Positions 1 through 12,030 of a DNA stretch of 64,000 nucleotides are shown piece by piece. Source of the stretch: Odiellus spinosus (Eukaryota > Arthropoda > Arachnida > Opiliones > Phalangiidae). The notes under the pieces were generated by a model. The model made no database searches. It saw only the letters and a program-made list of their open reading frames with translations, and was not told the origin of the DNA. How positions within the stretch are numbered: position 1 is the stretch's first letter; the number at the start of each line of letters is the position of its first letter. Both the position numbers and the translations under genes were made by a program. The stretch spans positions 806,001 to 870,000 of the forward strand of contig CAWUCO010000251.1 of NCBI GenBank assembly GCA_963920705.1, given 5' to 3'.

Positions 1-459
1 TTTTTAAGCGTTTTTGCTTAATTTTAACCAATTTTATATTTGTCACGTTTTGGAAATTTAGACAAAACCAAAGTCATTCGAAAGAGCAATTAATGGACAG
101 TCTAAATAATAAGAGTTTTCAAAAATCCGTTGATAAACAAGAAAAATATGGCCAATTCAAGAAATCATACAATATCAAAATAGTCAAATTTCAGATTTTA
201 AAAATTCGCTTTTTGATATTAGATGTTTTTTGAATTGGCTAAATTTTCCATGTTTTTCAACGGATTTTCCAAAACTCTTGTTTTTTAGATAGACCAATAT
301 TTGCTCTTTAGAGTGGTCTTAATTTTGTCTAAACCGCTTAAAAATCAAAAGTTTTGTGTTCATTTGAATCCAATAATCTTGGATTTTTAAGCGTTTTTGC
401 TTAATTTTAACCAATTTTATATTTGTCACAATTTTGCAATTTAGACAAAACCAAAGTCA

Positions 460-693
460 TCGAAAGAGCAATTAATGGACAGTCTAAATAATAAGAGTTT
501 TCAAAAATCCGTTGAAAAACAAGAAAAATATGGCCAATTCAAGAAATCATACAATATCAAAATAGTCAAATTTCAGATTTTAAAAATTCGCTTTTTGATA
601 TTAGATGTTTTTGAATTGGCCATATTTTCCATGTTTTTCAACGGATTTTCCAAAACTCTTGTTTTTTAGATAGACCAATATTTGCTCTTTCGA
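460..693. repeat. Main dyad (imperfect palindrome) of the monomer
   Basis: The reverse complement of 460-542 aligns without gaps to 611-693. By hand count the inner 46 bp (497-542 with 611-656) match at 42 positions and the outer 37 bp (460-496 with 657-693) at 30. The centre lies at about 576.5. Nested inside is the pair aatatcaaaa (553-562) with ttttgatatt (593-602), and outside is the perfect 11-bp pair 440-450/704-714, nearly concentric. Single strands or transcripts of this part could fold into a long hairpin, and supercoiled DNA could extrude a cruciform. The same arrangement is visible in ordinary full-length monomers elsewhere in the array. Confidence 0.93.
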
Positions 694-715
694 GTGGTCT
701 TAATTTTGTCTAAAT

Positions 716-774
716 CGCTTAAAAATCAAAAGTTTTGTGTCCATTTGAATCCAATAATCTTGGATTTTTAAGCG
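716..774. repeat. Second dyad of the monomer, perfect 12-bp stem
   Basis: The 12-mer cgcttaaaaatc at 716-727 is the exact reverse complement of gatttttaagcg at 763-774, leaving a 35-bp loop. A smaller overlapping stem, ttaagc/gcttaa around a T-rich loop, follows directly in most monomers. The stem varies with subfamily: copies reading attcaatg after the left half, cttgtattttt before the right half, or aagtg instead of aagcg have one or more weakened pairs. Structure is seen in the sequence; any function is unknown. Confidence 0.85.
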
Positions 775-3700
775 ATTTTGCTTAATTTTAACCAATTTTA
801 TATTTGTCACGTTTTGGCAATTTAGACAAAACCAAAGTCATTCGAAAGAGCAATTAATGGACAGTCTAAATAATAAGAGTTTTCAAAAATCCGTTGAAAA
901 ACAAGAAAAATATGGCCAATTCAAGAAATCATACAATATCAAAATAGTCATATTTCAGATTTTAAAAATTCGCTTTTTGATATTAGATGTTTTTGAATTT
1001 TCCATATTTTCCATGTTTTTCAACGGATTTTCCAAAACTCTTGTTTTTTAGATAGACCAATATTTGCTCTTTCGAGTGGTCTTAATTTTGTCTAAATCGC
1101 TTAAAAATCAAAAGTTTTGTGTCCATTTGAATCCAATAATCTTGGATTTTTAAGTGTTTTTGCTTAATTTTAACCAATTTTATATTTGTCACGTTTTGGC
1201 AATTTAGACAAAACCAAAGTCATTCGAAAGAGCAATTAATGGACAGTCTAAATAATAAGAGTTTTCAAAAATCCGTTGAAAAACAAGAAAAATATGGCCA
1301 ATTCAACAAATCATACAATATCAAAATAGTCAAATTTCAGATTTTAAAAATTCGCTTTTTGATATTAGATGTTTTTTGAATTGGCCATATTTTCCATGTT
1401 TTTCAACGGATTTTCCAAAACTCTTGTTTTTTAGATAGACCAATATTTGGTCTTTCGATACGTGTTGATTTTGTCTAAATCGCTTAAAAATTCAATGTTT
1501 TGTGTCCATTTGAATCCAATAATCTTGGATTTTTAAGCGTTTTTGCTTAATTTCAACCCATTTTATATTTGTCACGTTTTGTCAATTTAGACAAAACCAA
1601 AGTCATTCGAAAGAGTAATTAATGGACAGTCTAAATAATAAGAGTTTTCAAAAATCCGTTGAAAAACAAGAAAAATATGGCCAATTCAACAAATCATACA
1701 ATATCAAAATAGTCAAATTTCAGATTTTAAAAATTCGCTTTTGATATTAGATGTTTTTTGAATTGGCCATATTTTCCATGTTTTTCAACGGATTTTCCAA
1801 AACTCTTGTTTTTTAGATAGACCAAAATTTGCTCTTTCGAGGGGTCTTAATTTTGTCTAAATCGCTTAAAAATCAAAAGTTTTGTGTCCATTTGAATCCA
1901 ATAATCTTGGATTTTTAAGCGTTTTTGCTTAATTTTAACCAATTTTATATTTGTCACAATTTTGCAATTTAGACAAAACCAAAGTCATCGAAAGAGCAAT
2001 TAATGGACAGTCTAAATAATAAGAGTTTTCAAAAATCCGTTGAAAAACAAGAAAAATATGGCCAATTCAAGAAATCATACAATATCAAAATAGTCAAATT
2101 TCAGATTTTAAAAATTCGCTTTTTGATATTAAATGTTTTTTGAATTGGCTAAATTTTCCATGTTTTTCAACGGTTTTCCAAAACTCTTGTTTTTTAGATA
2201 GACCAAAATTTGGTCTTTCGAGTGGTCTTAATTTTGTCTAAATCGCTTTAAAACCAAAAGTTTTGTGTCCATTTGAATCCAATAATCTTGGATTTTTAAG
2301 TGTTTTTGCTTAATTTTAACCAATTTTATATTTGTCACAATTTTGCAATTTAGACAAAAAAAAGTCATTCGAAAGAGCAATTAATGGACAGTCTAAATAA
2401 TAAGAGTTTTCAAAAATCCGTTGAAAAACAAGAAAAATATGGCCAATTCAAGAAATCATATAATATCAAAATAGTCAAATTTCAGATTTTAAAAATTCGC
2501 TTTTTGATATTAGATGTTTTTTGAATTGGCCATATTTTCCAGGTTTTTCAGCGGATTTTCCAAAACTCTTGTTTTTTAGATAGACCAATATTTGCTCTTT
2601 CGAGTGGTCTTAATTTTGTCTAAATCACTTAAAAATCAAAAGTTTTGTGTCCATTTGAATCCAATAATCTTGGATTTTTAAGCGTTTTTGCTTAATTTTA
2701 ACCAATTTTATATTTGTCACAATTTTGCAATTTAGACAAAACCAAAGTCATTCGAAAGAGCAATTAATGGACTGTCTAAATAATAAGAGTTTTCAAAAAT
2801 CCGTTGAAAAACAAGAAAAATATGGCCAATTCAAGAAATCATACAATATCAAAATAGTCAAATTTCAGATTTTAAAAATTCGCTTTTTGATATTAGATGT
2901 TTTTTGAATTGGCCATATTTTCCAGGTTTTTCAGCGGATTTTCCAAAACTCATGTTTTTTAGATAGACCAATATTTGCTCTTTCGAGTGGTCTTAATTTT
3001 GTCTAAATCACTTTAAAATCAAAAGTTTTGTGTCCATTTGAATCCAATAATCTTGGATTTTTAAGCGTTTTTGCTTAATTTTAACCAATTTTATATTTGT
3101 CACAATTTTGCAATTTAGACAAAACCAAAGTCATTCGAAAAAGCAATTAATGGAAAGTCTAAATAATAAGAGTTTTCAAAAATCCGTTGAAAAACAAGAA
3201 AAATATGGCCAATTCAAGAAATCATACAATATCAAAATAGTCAAATTTCAAATTTTAAAAATTCCCTTTTTGGATATTAGATGTTTTTTGAATTGGCTAT
3301 ATTTTCCATGTTTTTCAACGGATTTTCCAAAACTCTTGTTTTTTAGATAGACCAAAATTTGGTCTTTCGAGTGGTCTTAATTTTGTCTAAATCGCTTTAA
3401 AATCAAAAGTTTTGTGTCCATTTGAATCCAATAATCTTGGATTTTTAAGTGTTTTTGCTTAATTTTAACCAATTTTATATTTGTCACAATTTTGCAATTT
3501 AGACAAAAAAAGTCATTCGAAAGAGCAATTAATGGACAGTCTAAATAATAAGAGTTTTCAAAAATCCGTTGAAAAACAAGAAAAATATGGCCAATTCAAG
3601 AAATCATACAATATCAAAATAGTCAAATTTCAGATTTTAAAAATTCGCTTTTTGATATTAGATGTTTTTTGAATTGGCCATATTTTCCAGGTTTTTCAAC

Positions 3701-5009
3701 GGATTTTCCAGAACTCTTGTTTTTTAGATAGACCAATATTTGCTCTTTCGAGTGGTCTTAATTTTGTCTAAATCGCTTAAAAATCAAAAGTTTTGTGTCC
3801 ATTTGAATCCAATAATCTTGGATTTTTAAGTGTTTTCTTAATTTTAACCAATTTTATATTTGTCACGTTTTGGCAATTTAGACAAAACCAAAGTCATTCG
3901 AAAGAGCAATTAATGGACAGTCTAAATAATAAGAGTTTTCAAAAATCCGTTGAAAAACAAGAAAAATATGGCCAATTCAAGAAACCATACAATATCAAAA
4001 TAGTCAAATTTCAGATTTTAAAAATTCGCTTTTTGATATTAGATGTTTTTTGAATTGGCCATATTTTCCAGGTTTTTCAACGGGTTTTCCAAAACTCTTG
4101 TTTTTTAGATAGACCAATATTTGCTCTTTCGATTGGTCTTAATTTTGTCTAAATCGCTTAAAATCAAAAGTTTTGTGTCCATTTGAATCCAATAATCTTG
4201 GATTTTTAAGCGTTTTTACTTAATTTTCAACAATTTTATATTTGTCTCGTTTTGGCAATTTAGACAAAACCAAAGTCATTCGAAAGAGCAATTAATGGAC
4301 AGTCTAAATAATAAGAGTGTTCAAAAATCCGTTGAAAAACAAGAAAAATATGGCCAATTCAAGAAATCATACAATATCAAAATAGTCAAATTTCAGATTT
4401 TAAAAATTCGCTTTTTGATATTAAATGTTTTTTGAATTGGCTAAATTTTCCATGTTTTTCAACGGATTTTCCAAAACTCTTGTTTTTTAGATAGACCAAT
4501 ATTTGCTCTTTCGAGTGGTCTTAATTTTGTCTAAATCACTTTAAAATCAAAAGTTTTGTGTCCATTTGAATCCAATAATCTTGGATTTTTAAGTGTTTTT
4601 GCTTAATTTTAACCAATTTTATATTTGTCACAATTTTGCAATTTAGACAAAACCAAATTCATTCGAAAGAGCAATTAATGGACAGTCTACATAATAAGAG
4701 TTTTCAAAAATCCGCTGAAAAACAAGAAAAATATGGCCAATTCAAGAAACCATACAATATCAAAATAGTCAAATTTCAGATTTTAAAAATTCGCTTTTTG
4801 ATATTAGATGTTTTTTGAATTGGCCATATTTTCCATGTTTTTCAACGGATTTTCCAAAACTCTTGTTTTTTAGATACACCAATATTTGCTCTTTCGAGTG
4901 GTCTTAATTTTGTCTAAATCGCTTAAAAATCAAAAGTTTTGTGTCCATTTGAATCCAATAATCTTGGATTTTTAAGCGTTTTTGCTTAATTTTAACCAAT
5001 TTTATATTT

Positions 5010-6921
5010 GTCACGTTTTGTCAATTTAGACAAAACCAAAGTCATTCGAAAGAGCAATTAATGGACAGTCTAAACAATAAGAGTTTTCAAAAATCCGTTG
5101 AAAAACAAGAAAAATATGGCCAATTCAAGAAATCATACAATATCAAAATAGTCAAATTTCAGATTTTAAAAATTCGCTTTTTGATATTAGATGTTTTTTG
5201 AATTGGCTAAATTTTCCATGTTTTTCAACGGATTTTCCAAAACTCTTGTTTTTTAGATATACCAATATTTGCTCTTTCGAGTGGTCTTAATTTTGTCTAA
5301 ATCGCTTAAAAATCAAAAGTTTTGTGTCCATTTGAATCCAATAATCTTGGATTTTTAAGCGTTTTTGCTTAATTTTAACCAATTTTATATTTGTCACGTT
5401 TTGGAAATTTAGACAAAACCAAAGTCATTCGAAAGAGCAATTAATGGACAGTCTAAATAATAAGAGTTTTCAAAAATCCGTTGATAAACAAGAAAAATAT
5501 GGCCAATTCAAGAAATCATACAATATCAAAATAGTCAAATTTCAGATTTTAAAAATTCGCTTTTTGATATTAGATGTTTTTTGAATTGGCTAAATTTTCC
5601 ATGTTTTTCAACGGATTTTCCAAAACTCTTGTTTTTTAGATAGACCAATATTTGCTCTTTAGAGTGGTCTTAATTTTGTCTAAACCGCTTAAAAATCAAA
5701 AGTTTTGTGTTCATTTGAATCCAATAATCTTGGATTTTTAAGCGTTTTTGCTTAATTTTAACCAATTTTATATTTGTCACAATTTTGCAATTTAGACAAA
5801 ACCAAAGTCATCGAAAGAGCAATTAATGGACAGTCTAAATAATAAGAGTTTTCAAAAATCCGTTGAAAAACAAGAAAAATATGGCCAATTCAAGAAATCA
5901 TACAATATCAAAATAGTCAAATTTCAGATTTTAAAAATTCGCTTTTTGATATTAGATGTTTTTGAATTGGCCATATTTTCCATGTTTTTCAACGGATTTT
6001 CCAAAACTCTTGTTTTTTAGATAGACCAATATTTGCTCTTTCGAGTGGTCTTAATTTTGTCTAAATCGCTTAAAAATCAAAAGTTTTGTGTCCATTTGAA
6101 TCCAATAATCTTGGATTTTTAAGCGATTTTGCTTAATTTTAACCAATTTTATATTTGTCACGTTTTGGCAATTTAGACAAAACCAAAGTCATTCGAAAGA
6201 GCAATTAATGGACAGTCTAAATAATAAGAGTTTTCAAAAATCCGTTGAAAAACAAGAAAAATATGGCCAATTCAAGAAATCATACAATATCAAAATAGTC
6301 ATATTTCAGATTTTAAAAATTCGCTTTTTGATATTAGATGTTTTTGAATTTTCCATATTTTCCATGTTTTTCAACGGATTTTCCAAAACTCTTGTTTTTT
6401 AGATAGACCAATATTTGCTCTTTCGAGTGGTCTTAATTTTGTCTAAATCGCTTAAAAATCAAAAGTTTTGTGTCCATTTGAATCCAATAATCTTGGATTT
6501 TTAAGTGTTTTTGCTTAATTTTAACCAATTTTATATTTGTCACGTTTTGGCAATTTAGACAAAACCAAAGTCATTCGAAAGAGCAATTAATGGACAGTCT
6601 AAATAATAAGAGTTTTCAAAAATCCGTTGAAAAACAAGAAAAATATGGCCAATTCAAGAAATCATACAATATCAAAATAGTCAAATTTCAGATTTTAAAA
6701 ATTCGCTTTTTGATATTAGATGTTTTTTGAATTGGCCATATTTTCCATGTTTTTCAACGGATTTTCCAAAACTCTTGTTTTTTAGATAGACCAATATTTG
6801 GTCTTTCGATACGTGTTGATTTTGTCTAAATCGCTTAAAAATTCAATGTTTTGTGTCCATTTGAATCCAATAATCTTGGATTTTTAAGCGTTTTTGCTTA
6901 ATTTCAACCCATTTTATATTT
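5010..6921 (+). repeat. Five-monomer higher-order repeat, copy 1 (~1912 bp)
   Basis: A five-monomer block repeated immediately afterwards at 6922-8833. Diagnostic variants recur with a 1912-bp offset: cagtctaaacaataag at about 5064 and 6976, gttgataaac at about 5482 and 7394, and the single-base-shorter gatgtttttgaattg at about 5955 and 7867. A related partial copy lies at the left edge of the window, where 1-2100 resembles 7264-9360. Boundaries are approximate because every monomer is similar. Confidence 0.8.
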
Positions 6922-8833
6922 GTCACGTTTTGTCAATTTAGACAAAACCAAAGTCATTCGAAAGAGCAATTAATGGACAGTCTAAACAATAAGAGTTTTC
7001 AAAAATCCGTTGAAAAACAAGAAAAATATGGCCAATTCAAGAAATCATACAATATCAAAATAGTCAAATTTCAGATTTTAAAAATTCGCTTTTTGATATT
7101 AGATGTTTTTTGAATTGGCTAAATTTTCCATGTTTTTCAACGGATTTTCCAAAACTCTTGTTTTTTAGATATACCAATATTTGCTCTTTCGAGTGGTCTT
7201 AATTTTGTCTAAATCGCTTAAAAATCAAAAGTTTTGTGTCCATTTGAATCCAATAATCTTGGATTTTTAAGCGTTTTTGCTTAATTTTAACCAATTTTAT
7301 ATTTGTCACGTTTTGGAAATTTAGACAAAACCAAAGTCATTCGAAAGAGCAATTAATGGACAGTCTAAATAATAAGAGTTTTCAAAAATCCGTTGATAAA
7401 CAAGAAAAATATGGCCAATTCAAGAAATCATACAATATCAAAATAGTCAAATTTCAGATTTTAAAAATTCGCTTTTTGATATTAGATGTTTTTTGAATTG
7501 GCTAAATTTTCCATGTTTTTCAACGGATTTTCCAAAACTCTTGTTTTTTAGATAGACCAATATTTGCTCTTTAGAGTGGTCTTAATTTTGTCTAAACCGC
7601 TTAAAAATCAAAAGTTTTGTGTTCATTTGAATCCAATAATCTTGGATTTTTAAGCGTTTTTGCTTAATTTTAACCAATTTTATATTTGTCACAATTTTGC
7701 AATTTAGACAAAACCAAAGTCATCGAAAGAGCAATTAATGGACAGTCTAAATAATAAGAGTTTTCAAAAATCCGTTGAAAAACAAGAAAAATATGGCCAA
7801 TTCAAGAAATCATACAATATCAAAATAGTCAAATTTCAGATTTTAAAAATTCGCTTTTTGATATTAGATGTTTTTGAATTGGCCATATTTTCCATGTTTT
7901 TCAACGGATTTTCCAAAACTCTTGTTTTTTAGATAGACCAATATTTGCTCTTTCGAGTGGTCTTAATTTTGTCTAAATCGCTTAAAAATCAAAAGTTTTG
8001 TGTCCATTTGAATCCAATAATCTTGGATTTTTAAGCGATTTTGCTTAATTTTAACCAATTTTATATTTGTCACGTTTTGGCAATTTAGACAAAACCAAAG
8101 TCATTCGAAAGAGCAATTAATGGACAGTCTAAATAATAAGAGTTTTCAAAAATCCGTTGAAAAACAAGAAAAATATGGCCAATTCAAGAAATCATACAAT
8201 ATCAAAATAGTCATATTTCAGATTTTAAAAATTCGCTTTTTGATATTAGATGTTTTTGAATTTTCCATATTTTCCATGTTTTTCAACGGATTTTCCAAAA
8301 CTCTTGTTTTTTAGATAGACCAATATTTGCTCTTTCGAGTGGTCTTAATTTTGTCTAAATCGCTTAAAAATCAAAAGTTTTGTGTCCATTTGAATCCAAT
8401 AATCTTGGATTTTTAAGTGTTTTTGCTTAATTTTAACCAATTTTATATTTGTCACGTTTTGGCAATTTAGACAAAACCAAAGTCATTCGAAAGAGCAATT
8501 AATGGACAGTCTAAATAATAAGAGTTTTCAAAAATCCGTTGAAAAACAAGAAAAATATGGCCAATTCAAGAAATCATACAATATCAAAATAGTCAAATTT
8601 CAGATTTTAAAAATTCGCTTTTTGATATTAGATGTTTTTTGAATTGGCCATATTTTCCATGTTTTTCAACGGATTTTCCAAAACTCTTGTTTTTTAGATA
8701 GACCAATATTTGGTCTTTCGATACGTGTTGATTTTGTCTAAATCGCTTAAAAATTCAATGTTTTGTGTCCATTTGAATCCAATAATCTTGGATTTTTAAG
8801 CGTTTTTGCTTAATTTCAACCCATTTTATATTT
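6922..8833 (+). repeat. Five-monomer higher-order repeat, copy 2 (~1912 bp)
   Basis: Second copy of the preceding five-monomer block, nearly identical over its length. Downstream of about 8834 the sequence stops matching copy 1 and instead follows the order seen at 1570-2100 (shared variant gagtaattaatgg, and caacaaatc in the following monomer), so an older block has been joined here. Confidence 0.78.
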
Positions 8834-11800
8834 GTCACGTTTTGTCAATTTAGACAAAACCAAAGTCATTCGAAAGAGTAATTAATGGACAGTCTAAATA
8901 ATAAGAGTTTTCAAAAATCCGTTGAAAAACAAGAAAAATATGGCCAATTCAACAAATCATACAATATCAAAATAGTCAAATTTCAGATTTTAAAAATTCG
9001 CTTTTGATATTAGATGTTTTTTGAATTGGCCATATTTTCCATGTTTTTCAACGGATTTTCCAAAACTCTTGTTTTTTAGATAGACCAAAATTTGCTCTTT
9101 CGAGGGGTCTTAATTTTGTCTAAATCGCTTAAAAATCAAAAGTTTTGTGTCCATTTGAATCCAATAATCTTGGATTTTTAAGCGTTTTTGCTTAATTTTA
9201 ACCAATTTTATATTTGTCACAATTTTGCAATTTAGACAAAACCAAAGTCATCGAAAGAGCAATTAATGGACAGTCTAAATAATAAGAGTTTTCAAAAATC
9301 CGTTGAAAAACAAGAAAAATATGGCCAATTCAAGAAATCATACAATATCAAAATAGTCAAATTTCAGATTTTAAAAATTCGCTTTTTGATATTAGATGTT
9401 TTTGAATTGGCCATATTTTCCATGTTTTTCAACGGATTTTCCAAAACTCTTGTTTTTTAGATAGACCAATATTTGCTCTTTCGAGTGGTCTTAATTTTGT
9501 CTAAATCGCTTAAAAATCAAAAGTTTTGTGTCCATTTGAATCCAATAATCTTGGATTTTTAAGCGATTTTGCTTAATTTTAACCAATTTTATATTTGTCA
9601 CGTTTTGGCAATTTAGACAAAACCAAAGTCATTCGAAAGAGCAATAATTGGACAGTCTAAATAATAAGAGTTTTCAAAAATCCGTTGAAAAACAAGAAAA
9701 ATATGGCCAATTCAAGAAATCATACAATATCAAAATAGTCATATTTCAGATTTTAAAAATTCGCTTTTTGATATTAGATGTTTTTGAATTTTCCATATTT
9801 TCCATGTTTTTCAACGGATTTTCCAAAACTCTTGTTTTTTAGATAGACCAAAATTTGCTCTTTCGAGGGGTCTTAATTTTGTCTAAATCGCTTAAAAATC
9901 AAAAGTTTTGTGTCCATTTGAATCCAATAATCTTGGATTTTTAAGCGTTTTTGCTTAATTTTAACCAATTTTATATTTGTCACAATTTTGCAATTTAGAC
10001 AAAACCAAAGTCATCGAAAGAGCAATTAATGGACAGTCTAAATAATAAGAGTTTTCAAAAATCCGTTGAAAAACAAGAAAAATATGGCCAATTCAAGAAA
10101 TCATACAATATCAAAATAGTCAAATTTCAGATTTTAAAAATTCGCTTTTTGATATTAGATGTTTTTGAATTGGCCATATTTTCCATGTTTTTCAACGGAT
10201 TTTCCAAAACTCTTGTTTTTTAGATAGACCAATATTTGCTCTTTCGAGTGGTCTTAATTTTGTCTAAATCGCTTAAAAATCAAAAGTTTTGTGTCCATTT
10301 GAATCCAATAATCTTGGATTTTTAAGCGATTTTGCTTAATTTTAACCAATTTTATATTTGTCACGTTTTGGCAATTTAGACAAAACCAAAGTCATTCGAA
10401 AGAGCAATTAATGGACAGTCTAAATAATAAGAGTTTTCAAAAATCCGTTGAAAAACAAGAAAAATATGGCCAATTCAAGAAATCATACAATATCAAAAAA
10501 GTCATATTTCAGATTTTAAAAATTCGCTTTTTGATATTAGATATTTTTGAATTTTCCATATTTTCCATGTTTTTCAACGGATTTTCCAAAACTCTTGTTT
10601 TTTAGATAGACCAATATTTGCTCTTTCGAGTGGTCTTAATTTTGTCTAAATCGCTTAAAAATCAAAAGTTTTGTGTCCATTTGAATCCAATAATCTTGGA
10701 TTTTTAAGTGTTTTTGCTTAATTTTAACCAATTTTATATTTGTCACGTTTTGGCAATTTAGACAAAACCAAAGTCATTCGAAAGAGCAATTAATGGACAG
10801 TCTAAATAATAAGAGTTTTCAAAAATCCGTTGAAAAACAAGAAAAATATGGCCAATTCAAGAAATCATACAATATCAAAATAGTCAAATTTCAGATTTTA
10901 AAAATTCGCTTTTGGATATTAGATGTTTTTTGAATTGGCCATATTTTCCATGTTTTTCAACAGATTTTCCAAAACTCTTGTTTTTTTAGATAGACCAAAA
11001 TTTGCTCTTTCGAGTGGTCTTAATTTTGTCTAAACCGCTTAAAAATCAAAAGTTTTGTGTTCATTTGAATCCAATAATCTTGGATTTTTAATCGTTTTTG
11101 CTTAATTTTAACCAATTTTATATTTGTCACGTTTTGGAAATTTAGACAAAACCAAAGTCATTCGAAAGAGCAATTAATGGACAGTCTAAATAATAAGAGT
11201 TTTCAAAAATCCGTTGATAAACAAGAAAAATATGGCCAATTCAACAAATCATACAATATCAAAATAGTCAAATTTCAGATTTTAAAAATTCGCTTTTTGA
11301 TATTAGATGTTTTTTGAATTGGCCATATTTTCCATGTTTTTCAACGGATTTTCCAAAACTCTTGTTTTTTAGATAGACCAATATTTGGTCTTTCGAGTGG
11401 TCTTAATTTTGTCTAAATCGCTTAAAAATCAAAAGTTTTGTGTCCATTTGAATCCAATAATCTTGGATTTTTAAGCGTTTTTGCTTAATTTCAACCCATT
11501 TTATATTTGTCACGTTTTGGCAATTTAGACAAAACCAAAGTCATTCGAAAGAGCAATTAATGGACAGTCTAAAAAATAAGAGTTTTCAAAAATCCGTTGA
11601 AAAACAAGAAAAATATGGCCAATTCAACAAATCATACAATATCAAAATAGTCAAATTTCAGATTTTAAAAATTCGCTTTTTGATATTAGATGTTTTTTGA
11701 ATTGGCCATATTTTCCATGTTTTTCAACGGATTTTCCAATACTCTTGTTTTTTAGATAGACCAATATTTGCTCTTTCGAGTGGTCTTAATTTTGTGTAAA

Positions 11801-12030
11801 TCGCTTAAAAATCAAAAGTTTTGTGTCCATTTGAATCCAATAATCTTGGATTTTTAAGCGTTTTTGCTTAATTTTAACCAATTTTATATTTGTCACAATT
11901 TTGCAATTTAGACAAAACCAAAGTCATCGAAAGAGCATTTAATGGACAGTCTAAATAATAAGAGTTTTCAAAAATCCGTTGAAAAACAAGAAAAATATGG
12001 CCAATTCAAGAAATCATACAATATCAAAAT

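Larger units (their letters stand above)
440..821 (+). repeat. Representative satellite monomer (382 bp)
   Basis: One full period chosen to show internal structure. From left: a tttagacaaaa box (440-450); a gap; the left arm of a large imperfect palindrome (460-542); a 68-bp centre (543-610) with a nested pair aatatcaaaa/ttttgatatt; the right arm (611-693); the mirrored box ttttgtctaaa (704-714); then a second dyad (716-774); then a linker containing gcttaattttaaccaattt and the cac-gttttgg or cac-aattttg box that begins the next unit. About 275 of 382 bp belong to the main dyad. I do not recognise the monomer as a named satellite family. No 17-bp CENP-B-box-like motif was noticed. Confidence 0.9.
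1..12030 (+). repeat. Satellite array segment 1, ~382-bp monomer
   Basis: Head-to-tail copies of one A+T-rich monomer, all in the same orientation, about 31.5 copies. A convenient phase marker is the motif attaatggacagtctaaa, which recurs at about 93, 475, 857, 1239, 1622 and 2003, giving a period of 381-383 bp. Copies differ by a few substitutions and 1-2 bp indels, mostly in T and A runs. Several monomers share rare variants in a fixed order, for example gttgataaac at about 131, 5482, 7394 and 11214, showing that groups of monomers were copied together. The last monomer is cut at 12030 by an insertion. No gene is visible. I infer pericentromeric or centromeric satellite from its length and homogeneity; other heterochromatin is possible. 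Confidence 0.97.

Noticed and set aside
475..669. Recurring 60-100-codon open frames in the satellite (peptide starting MDSLNNKSFQKS)
   Set aside because: The same frame appears in most monomers only because the monomer is repeated. Many apparent starts are TTG, the frame end shifts with T-run length, several copies carry a changed start (attaatagac, attaatatac), the 382-bp period is not divisible by 3, and no protein domain is recognisable.
460..693. CENP-B box or other known centromere protein motif
   Set aside because: No 17-bp match to the CENP-B box pattern was seen in the monomer.
1..12030. CRISPR array
   Set aside because: Regular repeats are present, but the whole 382-bp unit is conserved with no unique spacers, and no cas genes occur.
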